From Diphasiastrum complanatum (Eukaryota > Streptophyta > Lycopodiopsida > Lycopodiales > Lycopodiaceae): a stretch of DNA of 64,000 nucleotides. Where the stretch lies: contig CM055098.1 of NCBI GenBank assembly GCA_029204225.1, positions 52,904,728 through 52,968,727 on the forward strand, in the 5' to 3' direction. A program made the position numbers and the translations under genes. Positions 53,811 through 63,733 of the stretch are shown here, one piece after another. Position 1 is the stretch's first letter; each line of letters begins with the position of its first letter. The notes under the pieces are model-generated. The model was given only the letters and a program-made list of their open reading frames with translations, was not told the origin of the DNA and did no database searches.

Positions 53811-53945
53811 AGTGGGGGCTACAACTCCGTCTTAAGTTTGGAATTCAAGCAATCTTTGGGAAAAGTCTCCCAACAGCCCACTATCATCTTTGGAATAGAT
53901 GTATCACATGGCTCCCCAGGATCCGATTCATCCTCTATTGCAGCT
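53811..53945 (+). pseudogene. Orphan ARGONAUTE PIWI exon (AGO4-like)
   Basis: A 135-bp exon, phase 0 at both ends, with acceptor 'tttactacag' and donor 'GTAAGT'. It encodes 'SGGYNSVLSLEFKQSLGKV' then 'SQQPTIIFGIDVSHGSPGSD' and 'SSSIAA'. G[IM]DVSHGSPG carries the first catalytic Asp of the PIWI DDH triad, in the form typical of the AGO4/6/9 clade. No neighbouring AGO exons are visible on either side, where normal genes have the rest of PIWI soon after. It is therefore probably a captured or left-over exon. The alternative is a gene with very long introns. The exon itself is undamaged. Confidence 0.8.
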
Positions 53946-54424
53946 GTAAGTGCCTTCGTGCCTTTTCAGCTTGTTCCAGGTTGAAGACAAAATAGTAAGT
54001 GTCTTCATATAACGTACATTGAAACCGCAAGTGATCTTGAGGCTAGGGAGATGCTCACAGTAGAACTTCCCAGCTCGTGAAGTCAGAAGAACAATGCATC
54101 GGCCTTCTTGTAGAGATGCCTGTTTGGACGTATAATATAAGTGATAGAATTTTTCTCAGTACGTGTGCTTGATTATACACGTGTACTGAAGCTGCTTGGT
54201 ATATGACATGGATGGTGTAAGTGAAAGTTAGTTTGAGCATGTCTTGCAAATAGAACACAGTTTGAAAGTCAATTTTATGGGCTTTAATGATCAATACTCT
54301 TTCATCTGGATATTTGGTCAGGAAGCTTTGCAAGAAAACAATGGTCAAAAAGGTCCTTTCAGTGCATGCAGATGATAGGAGTGGTTGTGTCGCTTTTATG
54401 TACTCAAGGATTTTACCACGTCAT
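53946..54424. other. Spacer with a possible short minus-strand frame
   Basis: The minus strand has an open frame at 54,348-54,055 ('YPDERVLIIKAHKIDFQT...') that might be an exon of the gene suggested at 54.4-54.95 kb. I see no recognised domain. Confidence 0.3.
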
Positions 54425-54980
54425 TAATTGCTCCTTCAAATCCATGTTTAACGTTTTTGGTGAGCTTTCAGAGACAACACCCACTGGTTTCCAATCAGTG
54501 GATTTTCCTACCAAGGAAGTGAAGGTCTTGGAGTACCAAGAAAAAGTGGAGCTAGAATGGCTTGAGGATGAGGTAACAGGACTACCACAGCGAAACCTAT
54601 CTTTTGAATGAGCCAACTGCTTTTCGAGCTCTGGTCTACCTATTTTGGTGCAAATAATTTGTTTATGGCTTTGTTGTTGAAAAGAATGTGCATCATACGA
54701 GGGTCGACTAATACTGTCAAAAGAGATGCTGCTGGATTGAGAAGAGAGCTCATTGTGCTTCAAAGGTCCACATCTCTCTCCATATTGAGGATCTGGCTTG
54801 GAACTCAAAATTTGGTCGACCTCACAAGAAAAAGGTGAACAATTTTTCAAATGAAGATTATGAGGGTGCAAACCCAAGGTGCTTACTAATTTCTATCACA
54901 CTTCAAACTTATGGAAGAGCTCGAACTTTCTTCCCGACTACCTGAAGGCTTGTACTCTTCATCGTCATCAGAATCTTGCT
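54425..54980 (-). CDS. Hypothetical serine-rich protein exons
   Basis: On the minus strand, a block near 54,980-54,890 reads 'DIKYTVEQDSDDDEEYKPSG' then 'SREESSSSSISLK'. A longer block from about 54,826 to 54,425 reads 'VDQILSSKPDPQYGERCGPL', a Ser-rich stretch and 'KSTDWKPVGVVSESSPKTLN', ending at a possible GT donor (ATGACGTG|GTAAAA). The composition (Ser, acidic, Pro) and a 154-codon open frame look like a disordered plant protein. No family is recognised. The exon limits are tentative. It could be a fragment. Confidence 0.4.
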
Positions 54981-55018
54981 CAACAGTATATTTGATATCC
55001 TTTTTTTTGCTGTTTAAG

Positions 55019-55234
55019 ATCTCTCTCTCTCTCGCTCTCCTCCTATACCCTAAACCCTAATCTATTTCTCACGCATGCACACAAATCAGAACACACGCAC
55101 CCACCCACCTGTACACCTCTCTCTCTCTCTCAATCTCTCACCATCTCTCTCTCTCTCTGTCTCTCTCTATCTCAAACTCTAAACATCTCTCTCTCTCTCT
55201 CTCAAACTCTTAACATCTCTCTCTCTCTCTAACT

Positions 55235-55287
<53 letters not shown>

Positions 55288-55290
55288 CAT
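55019..55290. repeat. CT-rich region with telomere-like units
   Basis: Interrupted CT runs (55,019-55,040, 55,117-55,290) enclose 'ccctaaaccctaat' at about 55,048-55,062 and CA-rich words. The arrangement parallels 9340-9450. Confidence 0.8.
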
Positions 55291-55771
55291 CACCATCACC
55301 ATCTCCATCTCCACGCAGCCATCATCTCCTCACTGCTTCCATCTCCATGCAACTCTCACTTCTTTCTAGCTTTCTTTGTGGCTAGATCTACCTTTTTTGT
55401 GCATGACACTTTCTTGCATCACTTTAGCTGCCCTAAGCTTGTTTCTCAAGATTTCATTGCTGCTATCCTTCTGCAATAGATCCTCAACAATTTGAGTTTT
55501 GAAAATTTGATTTTTCTTGGTCTCAAAATTTTTGCAGTTTGTAAAATCCGTACAGTCCTTACGGATCCGTACCGTACTGCAAGTATAGTTTGACGACTGC
55601 GTAGTGCTTTGTCTTACCTTCGATCTGAATCAATTTTCGGGTCAATCGGACTTCGTATGACAAAGTTACGCTCATTTTCGTAAAACTGCTTGATTAGGGT
55701 TTTGCTTCCTCTCTCATCTATCTCCTACAAATCATCCTACGGCTTCGCTTTGCCTTCCTCCAGGCTTTGTC
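55291..55771. other. Leader-like sequence before the LINE
   Basis: No gene. 'gtacagtccttacggatccgtaccgtac' around 55,550-55,577 is a GTAC/CGGATCCG-rich palindromic patch. Confidence 0.4.
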
Positions 55772-56137
55772 TTGCGCACAAAGTGGGCTGAGAAGTTTAT
55801 CTCTACAGGCTCTCACAAACGTCTTCGTACTTTGCAAATAGCATCCACCATGCCTACCGATTCTGTCAGCGCTCCACCGCCACAGGTTGCTGCTTCGTCC
55901 TCAGCTGCTATGGGAGACACACGCCACACCTACACGCGGCACACCATTTTACAAGTAGAGGTGAGGAAGTCCTCCAAATCCAAGGTAAAGCCTCCAAATG
56001 TCCTCCAAGCAACTTGCAAGCTCCAAGATGCTCCCCAACTCCAAGCTAGGATGCCTCCACCTGCAAGTAAGGATCTACAAGCCTCCAAGGATCTCTCCTC
56101 CACCTGTGTCCCTACTCTTAAACACAAAGGTAGATAA
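55772..56137 (+). pseudogene. Possible LINE ORF1-side or 5' fragment
   Basis: An open frame of 121 codons includes 'MPTDSVSAPPPQVAASSSAA' and a repetitive Lys/Gln/Pro/Ala-rich tail ('LQATCKLQDAPQLQARMPPP'). It lies just upstream of the LINE RT and may belong to it, but shows no recognised domain. It could also be unrelated repeat sequence. Confidence 0.3.
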
Positions 56138-56159
56138 CAAGTTGGCCTCAAGTATTCAC

Positions 56160-57704
56160 TAGACTATAGCATACTCAAGATCCAAACCCTACTTATGTCC
56201 CATACCACCGTCGTTGATGGTTTTCCCATACCTTGGGCCACCAATCTCCTTCATCCCATTCTTAAAGCAGGCGATGCCATGAATGTCCACAACTATCGTA
56301 CTATTATGATTGGTCATACCATGGCCAAGTTGTACGCCCTATTCTCCAGAACTTCGTTACGGCAGAGGCTGATTCTCGACTATTGTATGCGACTGGCCAG
56401 GCTGGCTTCCGTCGGGGTTATAGCACTCTTGATCATGTCCTCACTCTACGCTATCATTGAGGAGGCAAAGCATATGGGCAAGAAGGTATTTGCTTGTTTC
56501 GTTGATCTCTCTAAGGCCTTTGATACTGTTCCCCGTCATCTTTTGATCAGCAGACTATGTCAGCTTGGCTTTTCCGACTCTATTCTCGCGGCAGTGGTTG
56601 CTCTGTATGAGAGAGTTCTAGCACCTATTCGGCTGGGTACTGATTTGTCTTCTCCCATCCGTAGCACTGTTGGCGTCAAGCAAGGCTGTCCACTATCCCC
56701 TCTGCTGTTTGCACTTTATATTGATGATCTTGAGCGCCTCATTCGTAAAGAAGGTGGAGATGGTTGGCCGCTGGCTCATTTGCTCATCCCCATTCTGCTT
56801 TATGCTGATGACATTGTCCTACTTTCTCCCTCACCAGAAGGGTTGCAGTGTCACTTACAGGTCTTACATCAGTTTTGTGTTGCTTGGAGTCTCTCTGTTA
56901 ACTTAAAAAAGACGAAGATCATGATTTTCAACACCAATCGACAAAGCCTTCACAATTATCAATTCTTCTATGATGACCAGAAAGTTGACATTGTTGCCTC
57001 TTATACTTACTTGGGAGAATGTTTACTGCGCCCCTTCTTGGTTTCCGCCAGGCTGCATTTGCGCACATTTTCTCCGGTCTTTCAACATTGGTCCAGTTCG
57101 AGCGTGGTTCTACAATGAATCATATTTTTGATCCCACTACTAGATGCCAGTTGTTTCACACATGGGTGGTTCCAACAGTGATGTATGCCTCCGAGATTTG
57201 GTTGCCAGGACTTTTTCTCCGGGACTGGGCAAGCATTTCTCGCATTCAGGCCACTATGTTGGGTCGCATGATACGTGCCAAGACTACCACCCCTCATGAT
57301 ATCCTATATGCTGAGTTTGCTACTCCTCCGATCATCCTTGAGGGCTTTTTCCGCCTTATTCTTTTTCTTCAGCGGATTCAGGAGATTCGTGCATCTCACC
57401 CAGATAGATACATAGTTGCTGCGGTTACTTCTTCATGTGTCCTAGCTGATTCCCATGCCAAGCTATCCTGGTACCAGCAGGCGTCTAATCTCTTACGACA
57501 TCTGGACATCTCTATCATGGATCTTCCTCGTGGTACACATTCATATATCCGAGGCTATTTATTCCGTCGATACATGCAACAGACTTGGAGCTCCCTCCCA
57601 CCTTCCCGCATTTGACTGAGCTATTACCAGACACACTTCCTCTCTCTGGATCCTTCTAGTTTGCCATTGTTGCCGCTCTATCTCTCACAGCCCCTATCAC
57701 ACGG
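56160..57704 (+). pseudogene. LINE reverse transcriptase (ORF2), interrupted by an LTR element
   Basis: The RT has 'NYRTIMIGHTMAKLYALFS', 'VFACFVDLSKAFDTVPRHLL', 'GVKQGCPLSPLLFALYIDDL' and the catalytic 'LYADDIVLLS' (about 56,800-56,830). Around 56,350-56,450 the sense frame moves to 'QAGFRRGYSTLDHVLTL' and back, showing two compensating shifts. A further shift occurs near 57,010-57,030. The thumb/connector runs to 57,615 with 'WVVPTVMYASEIWLPGLF'. The element would copy its RNA by target-primed reverse transcription. Sequence stops at 57,704 (cacgg) where a chromovirus LTR begins. Its zinc-binding tail should lie beyond the right edge of the window, and a copy of it is at 7055. No endonuclease domain is visible upstream. 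Confidence 0.88.
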
Positions 57705-58062
57705 TGTAATAGATCCTAACACCACAGTAGGGCAAACACTAACTCATCCACCCAACCTTGCCCACTCCCTGATATAGAGTAAGCCCCTCCTAGCCCAGTG
57801 TGAGGACTAGTAGCATGCTACTGCCAAGTGTCGGCCACGTGGCACTGACGTGGTCGACTGCACGTCGGGACCCAACTGGGGGCCCTATCCTGCTGACAGG
57901 GTCCCTAGGCTGTGTTAGGCCCGCCATGGCTATGGACCGTGCTGGGGCACACTACTCACACTGTCTTGCCCTGTTGGTCATGTACGCTGGACACGACCCT
58001 GACTGTGGTATCTAACCTATCTGTGTTCTCTAGGGTTCGGCACTGGTTACGAGCTCGTAACA
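57705..58062 (-). mobile_element. Chromovirus 3' LTR (358 bp)
   Basis: In the element's sense (minus) the LTR starts TGTTACGAGC at 58,062 and ends GGATCTATTACA at 57,705. Over the 267 bp shared with the right LTR there are three substitutions, all transitions, and one 33-bp difference. That 33-bp segment (57,901-57,933) is present here and absent from the right LTR. The first 18 bases of the LTR form a palindrome (TGTTACGAGCTCGTAACA allowing the outer pair). Confidence 0.95.
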
Positions 58063-58075
58063 CTCCCTCCCCCTT
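58063..58075 (-). other. Polypurine tract of the chromovirus
   Basis: On the minus strand 'AAGGGGGAGGGAG' abuts the 3' LTR and would prime plus-strand synthesis. The stop codon of the integrase frame (TAA at 58,074-58,076) overlaps it. Confidence 0.9.
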
Positions 58076-59580
58076 AAGAACCGTCTTGGTCCTCTAAGAC
58101 AAAGTCTGGAAAAATCTTGCGAAGGACGCTGCCTCTTTCCCAAGTGGCATTCTCAACAAGCTGATCATTCCACTTAACCAGATATTCTCGGTATAGAGTA
58201 TGACGAGTCTGCGTCTCTCTACTATCAAGAATCTCCTCTGGTTCATGTGGAGGTTGTTGAGGATCCAATGGGAGAACTAGAACACTGTCCCCTACCAGAT
58301 TGTCTGACCTGGCTAAGGCTTTTCGTAACTGACTTACATGAAAGACTGGAAAAACCTTACTGCTGTGTGGGAGTTCTAGTTCATAGGTGACCTCGCCTAG
58401 TCTCCTACTGATGGTAAAGGGACCACAATACCTTGGAGACAACTTAGCACACACTCCTGATTTGAGGGTTTTAGAGTCAACTGGGACTCTCAAATAGACT
58501 TTCTCACCAGTGGAGAACTGCACATCCCGTCTGTGTGGATCTGCATAATGCCTGGCTCGATCCTGGGATTGTCTAATGCTACGCTTAGCATGTTCTATCA
58601 TCTGGTTTAGGTCTTCTAAAAAGTTTCTAGCTGCTTCAACTTTTTCTTGTTTAAACCCTACAGCTGTGGGTGAGCGTGTCTGAAAACCGTACATCAGCAT
58701 AAATGGGTTGTATCCCGTAGCTGAATGTTTGGTACTGTTGTAAGCAAACTCTAATATCGAGAGATACTCCTCCCAATTAGTCTGCTTCTTGCTGACGTAT
58801 GCACGAAGCATATCCTCCAGCACTTGATTTACCCTTTCTGTTTGACCGTCCATCTGTGGATGGTCGGTGGTACTCATATTAAGTTTAGTATGGAGATGAT
58901 GGAATACTGCCCTCCAAAAATTTCCAGTAAACTTATTGTCCCGGTCGCTGACTATGCCGGAAGGTAGACGGTACAATTTAAATAGCCCGTCTACAAACAA
59001 CCTCGCTAACTCTGGAGCTCTAACGGTTGTTTTGGTCGGAATAAAATGAGCCATTTTGGTCAGACGGTCAACTGTGACCCATATAGCGTCATTACCCTTT
59101 TGGGTTTTAGGCAGGCCTACTATAAAATCCATGGAGATACTCTCCCATTTACCAGCTGGTATTTCTAAGGGATGCAACAACCCTCCTGCCTTTAAACGCT
59201 CTGCTTTATTTACTTGACATTTCTGGCAACTGGTTACATACTGGTGGACGTCCTTTTTCATACTGGGCCAGAAAAATTGCCTACGAAGAAGCTCATAGGT
59301 CTTCTGTATGCCTGGGTGTCCCGCGCTAGGATTGTCATGACATTTATATAGGACCTGCTGCCTATAATCCTCTGAATTGGGGACACATACTCTATCTCTA
59401 TAGAGCAAGTACTCATCCTGAATGGAATACTGTTTCCATTTGAATCCTTGAGTCAACTGACCCTCAACCACTAGGGTTTGCTTGGGTAATACAGGCTCAG
59501 AATCCTCAACGTCATCTGACGACGTATACTCGGACTCATCATCATCCTCAACGGAAGCTGCCGTATTCTTGGGGAACTGG
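58074..59580 (-). pseudogene. Chromovirus integrase with chromodomain
   Basis: A 465-codon frame (59,471-58,074; true coding continues up to about 59,580 in the same frame through an acidic linker '[14 protein letters not shown]'). It contains the H2C2 region 'CHDNPSAGHPGIQKTYELLR' and 'CQKCQ', and the integrase core with Asp in 'SMDFIVGLP', Asp in 'GIVSDRDNKF' and Glu in 'MDGQTERVNQ'. 'YCGPFTISRRLGEVTYELEL' follows, then a C-terminal chromodomain-like 'YLVKWNDQLVENATWERGSV'. Integrase inserts the DNA copy, and chromodomains can direct it to marked chromatin. All catalytic residues are present. It is separated from RT-RNase H by a frameshift near 59,580. Confidence 0.92.
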
Positions 59581-61639
59581 CACCAGCCCCGGGAACTGGT
59601 TCTGGAGTCTGTAACTGTCTGTTCTGGACTGAGTTCCAGATAATAGAGAAGAATGCATCATGCTGGCATTTCCCTCTCAAGGACTCGAGTAACTCATTAC
59701 GAATCTGAGTAAAACTCAGTTTGTTTATCATAGGCATTCTGCTAAGGGCATCTGCTACTGTATTGAATTTTCCACGCCTATATCTGATAGACATGTCAAA
59801 CTCTTGCATCAACTCTGCCCAACGAGCTTTCCGACCTCTAAGCTCAGGTTGATTGCAAAGGTATCTGAGACTCTCATGGTCTGTCAGGACCTCAAAGTTG
59901 GCACCATACAAATAATGCCTCCAAGTCTTAAGGGCATGGACTATAGAAAAGAGTTCCTTTTCATAGGCACTGTACCTAGTCTGAGCTGGCTCGAGTTTTT
60001 TACTCTCGAATGCAACTGGTCGTCCACCCTGAGTTAGCACAGCACCTACTGCAAAGTCGCTAGCATCTGTTTCGACCACAAATGGCTGATTGGGGTCGAC
60101 GACTTTTAAAACTGGTGCTGTAGCTAAGGCTGTTTTGAGAGCATCAAAGCTCTTCTGCTGTGCGGACTCCCAAATGAACTCCTTTCCCTTCCCCTTAAGA
60201 AGATTTGTCATAGGAACTGCTATCTGAGCATATTTCTTGACAAATCGTCTGTAATATCCCTCCAGACCAAGAAAGATCTGAAGTTCCAAAATATTCTGAG
60301 GTCTCAGCCAACTGAGTAGGGCTTTAACCTTATTTGGGTCCATCTTAATCCCATTTGAAGAGATAATGTTACCCAAATATGGTACTTCTTCAACGAAGAA
60401 TTCACACTTGGATTGTTTAGCATAAAGCTTATGCTTTCTGAGCAGTCGAAACACCTTTCTGAGGTGTTTTAGATGCTCCTTCCTCGTTTTGCTGTAAACG
60501 AGGATGTCATCTAAAAATACGACTACAAACTTACCCAAGTATGGTCTGAGGACACTGTTCATCAAGGTCATAAAGGTAGCTGGAGCATTTGTGAGCCCAA
60601 ATGGCATCACCTTAAACTCATAATGACTGTGACGAGTCCTAAAAGCTGTTTTCGAGACATCTTCCGATTTTATACGGACTTGATGATATCCCGATCTGAG
60701 GTCTATTTTGCTGAAAAACTTAGCCCCGTCGAGTTGATCAAACAACTCGTCTGCCCGAGGCATAGGGTATTTATTCTTAATTGTGATTTTATTGAGGGCT
60801 CTGTAATCTACGCAAAGACGCATAGACCCCTCTTTCTTTTTCACCAATAGGACTGGTGAGGCCCATGGTGAACTACTGGTCTGAATTTGGCCTTTCCCAA
60901 GATAGTGTGTTAACTGCCTAGTTATTTCTTCATCCTTTGTTCGGCTGACCCAATACGGAGGTTTAGAAACAGGTGCTGTACCTGGTACTAGGTTTATTAC
61001 ATGATCTACCTCTCTGCTAGGTGGTAAACCATGTGGCAAATCTTCAGGAAAAACATCTTTAAATTTAGACAATAAAGTTTCTAATTTACTGATTTTTTGC
61101 TGAATAGAACTAGAAATAGAAACTTCAGGAATAAACTGAAAGTCACATAAGAATACCTGATGGTCTTCGTCTCCGATTAGCTGACAGAGCTCTGAACTGC
61201 AGACCATAGGGCTGTTGGGAACATCATGCTCCCCATGCAACTGGATCTCTCGGCCTTTATACTGAAAGCTGAGGGTGTTCTCCTGATAGTTTCTGTGGAG
61301 GGAAGGTCCTAAACTGTAGAGCCAATCTCTCCCGAGAACAATGTCTGTTCGATCCAGGTGCATTATCTGAAAGTTTATTTCATCTTGGTACCCCTGAATA
61401 CCAAGATTTAACTTACTTACCATAGTTTCCCATATTTTTTTATCTTCACCCTTAGCTAATGAAACGATGTACCTATGCTGACTAGGTACTTCTGGTAGTT
61501 TAAGCTTTTTAACCAGGGTGTGGTTGATGAAATTATGGGTTGCCCCATCATCAACCATGACTCTTACTGACTGGTTACCAACTTTCCCATGCATACGTAC
61601 TAGGTCATGCGGCCCAAAGCTGAAGGGTCTCGCTAGCAT
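59471..61639 (-). pseudogene. Chromovirus protease-RT-RNase H
   Basis: A 722-codon frame. The protease has '[12 protein letters not shown]' (about residues 28-39; the usual D-S/T-G-A is D-D-G-A). The linker has '[20 protein letters not shown]'. RT has '[20 protein letters not shown]', '[14 protein letters not shown]' and catalytic '[13 protein letters not shown]'. RNase H has '[20 protein letters not shown]', '[20 protein letters not shown]' and '[15 protein letters not shown]'. In frame with the gag zinc knuckle upstream, but a TAG stop at 61,652-61,654 lies between. The end of the frame (after about 59,580) is out of frame with the true linker. The domains look intact, so the damage is recent. 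Confidence 0.93.
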
Positions 61640-61651
61640 TGCAGAGGTCAG

Positions 61652-62845
61652 CTAGCAACAGTGTTCATGATCTTCATGATTCACTTTGATCTCGGAAGCT
61701 GCCGAGTCACTGGGGAAACATACAGTCTGAACAAGATGAACTTGTTTTTTATCTTTCTTATCTTTTTTAGTGAAAGCCCCCTTGGGACACTGTCTGACTG
61801 TGTGTCCCTTGCCCATACACACAAAGCACAAACGTTCTTGTTTGGCTTTCTCAAAATCATCTGGTTTTAAGGGCTGTATGAGTGAAGGGCGTTTCTGAGG
61901 AGCTTCACTCTTAAATTTGTCTTCTTTCTTTCTTTTTAAAAATTTCTTTTTAAATTGAAAGTCTTTCTGAGAAGGCTGCTCAGAAAGTGGCTGTTGTCTC
62001 GCCTTCTTCCTACCCACTTTGAGCATATCTGAGAGCTTGCTCAAGGGTAGTAGGCGAGTTTCTCTGGACCTCTACTTTATATTCATCTTTGAGGCCACGG
62101 ACAAATCCCCTGATTTTCTGATAGTCATCCATATTTTTAATCTTTAAAATTGCCTCTCGATACTGCGAGATATATTGGATGAGGGACTTGTCCATTACTG
62201 TTCTTTCCCAGGCTTCCCAGGCTCTATCAAGTTCATTCTTTGGTAGAAATTCTCTTAGGAAAGCTTCTTCAAAAGCTTTCCATGACCGGGGAGTCTGCCC
62301 AGTCTCCTGGAGATTTAACCACCACTTATAGGCCATAGGCCCTAAGGAAAGACTGGCCTCATAGCTTGCAAATGGTCAGGGGTCTGTTTAAGAGCATGAA
62401 TGTTCTTCCATTTGCTGAGGAAGGTTTGTAGGATATCTGCATTTCTATCCTTCTCTTCCCCATTAAAAGTAGGAGGTTTTAAGTCTTTAAAAACACTGGG
62501 TTGAGATCGTAAAGTCTCACCCGAAACTGATGGAAGTGGAGAAGGGGATAATTGAGAAGTGGAGGGAAGGCTTCCTTTCGCGGAACTCAAAATCAAGTTT
62601 TTGAGTTCAGCGAACGAGTCATCCACACTGGACTTGAAATTGGCTAATGCCAACCTCAGATCATCCACTTCTGTTACCAATTGGAGGAACTGCTCCTTGG
62701 TAACTAGTTCGTCGAGTTCTTCGGCGAACTGTTCCTGTTCTTCTACTTCTATGGGTTCCTTCCCTTTTCTGTAAGCCAAGGCTTTTGTTTCAAGTTCGTC
62801 GAAGCCTCTCTCCTGGGGTTGATCAGGTCCCTGAGGAGTGGTCAT
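61652..62845 (-). pseudogene. Chromovirus gag
   Basis: Gag starts at 62,845 ('MTTPQGPDQPQERGFDELET'), with a coiled-coil-like 'FLQLVTEVDDLRLALANFKS' and the Ser/Pro linker before 'PPTFNGEEKD'. It shifts frame near 62,350, continues as the capsid-like 'WWLNLQETGQ', 'FEEAFLREFLPKNELD' and 'FVRGLKDEYKVEVQ' to about 62,010, and shifts again near 62,030 into a basic region with the knuckle 'CFVCMGKGHTVRQC' (about 61,835). It ends at a TAG at 61,652-61,654. The two shifts are single-base. Gag forms the particle and binds the RNA. This copy cannot make it in one piece. Confidence 0.9.
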
Positions 62846-63714
62846 CTTCGAAACTGAAAGAGAGCTACCTTAACTTCTGAAGGAAAAAAGTCTAAAAGAC
62901 TAATTTACAACTGTACAAGGGAAAGGAAAGATGACTTAGCTGTTTCTGAGGACTGTACTTCCAAAGAAAGAATGAAGAGGAACCCTTTCAGCTCTTTTCC
63001 CCAAGATTTCAGACCTGCTGTCCCGAAAAATGCTAGCTTCAAAACGGTGCCAAATTTCCCGGTTTTTTGAGGATAGTAGCTCGCTGGTCTGATTGCAACC
63101 CAACTGGCTCATTTACTTCTGATTTGAGACCCAAAAAGTATTTCAATTTCTGATTTTGGTGTCTCCCTACCCTCGCTGGCTGGACAGCCACCTGTCTGGC
63201 CCAATTTTCTAAAATTTAAGGCCCAAAACTTGCTTGAAACTCTGATCTGACTTCAAGTAGTAGGTCGCTGGTCTGTGGCAATCTAGTTTGATGTTCAAAC
63301 TACTGAAAAATTCTCAAAAACAGTGATGAAAAACCAATTTTTCACCTCCCTGTCCAGCGCTGGCCCTGCTAAGAAAATTTGCTTGAAAACCCCTCAAACT
63401 TCCTTGGATTTCTCTGAAATTTCAGAGGTAGATGTCTGATCCCACAGCGATGGACCTGCTAACTGGTTTCTACTCTAAATCCTTTCTAAAATCTCCTATC
63501 AGATGTCTGAAATCTGATATAGATTGCTGCCTTTCCAGCGATTTACCTACAGAAGGAATTCTACTTCCTACAACTGTAAATTCTCAGTGAATTTCAAGGG
63601 TTTGAAGGCTGCACCTACAGCGATTCTCCTCCTCTAATCTTTTCTGAGAACCTGAGAAACACTTCCTATCTTCTGATAGCTTTCTCTACTACTGCTCCTG
63701 AACTCCCTAGGATG
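62846..63714 (-). mobile_element. Chromovirus 5' leader
   Basis: About 870 bp between the primer site and the gag ATG, with no open frame. It contains several loosely repeated words around 'ctgatttgagac/ctgatctgact' and 'gctggtctg' (63,080-63,290 and onward). It presumably carries packaging signals. Confidence 0.6.
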
Positions 63715-63732
63715 GAGATGGCTCTGATACCA
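63715..63732 (-). other. Primer-binding site (initiator tRNA-Met)
   Basis: On the minus strand 'TGGTATCAGAGCCATCTC' follows the 5' LTR after one base. This is the standard complement to the 3' end of initiator tRNA-Met used by many plant LTR elements. Confidence 0.92.
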
Positions 63733-63733
63733 G

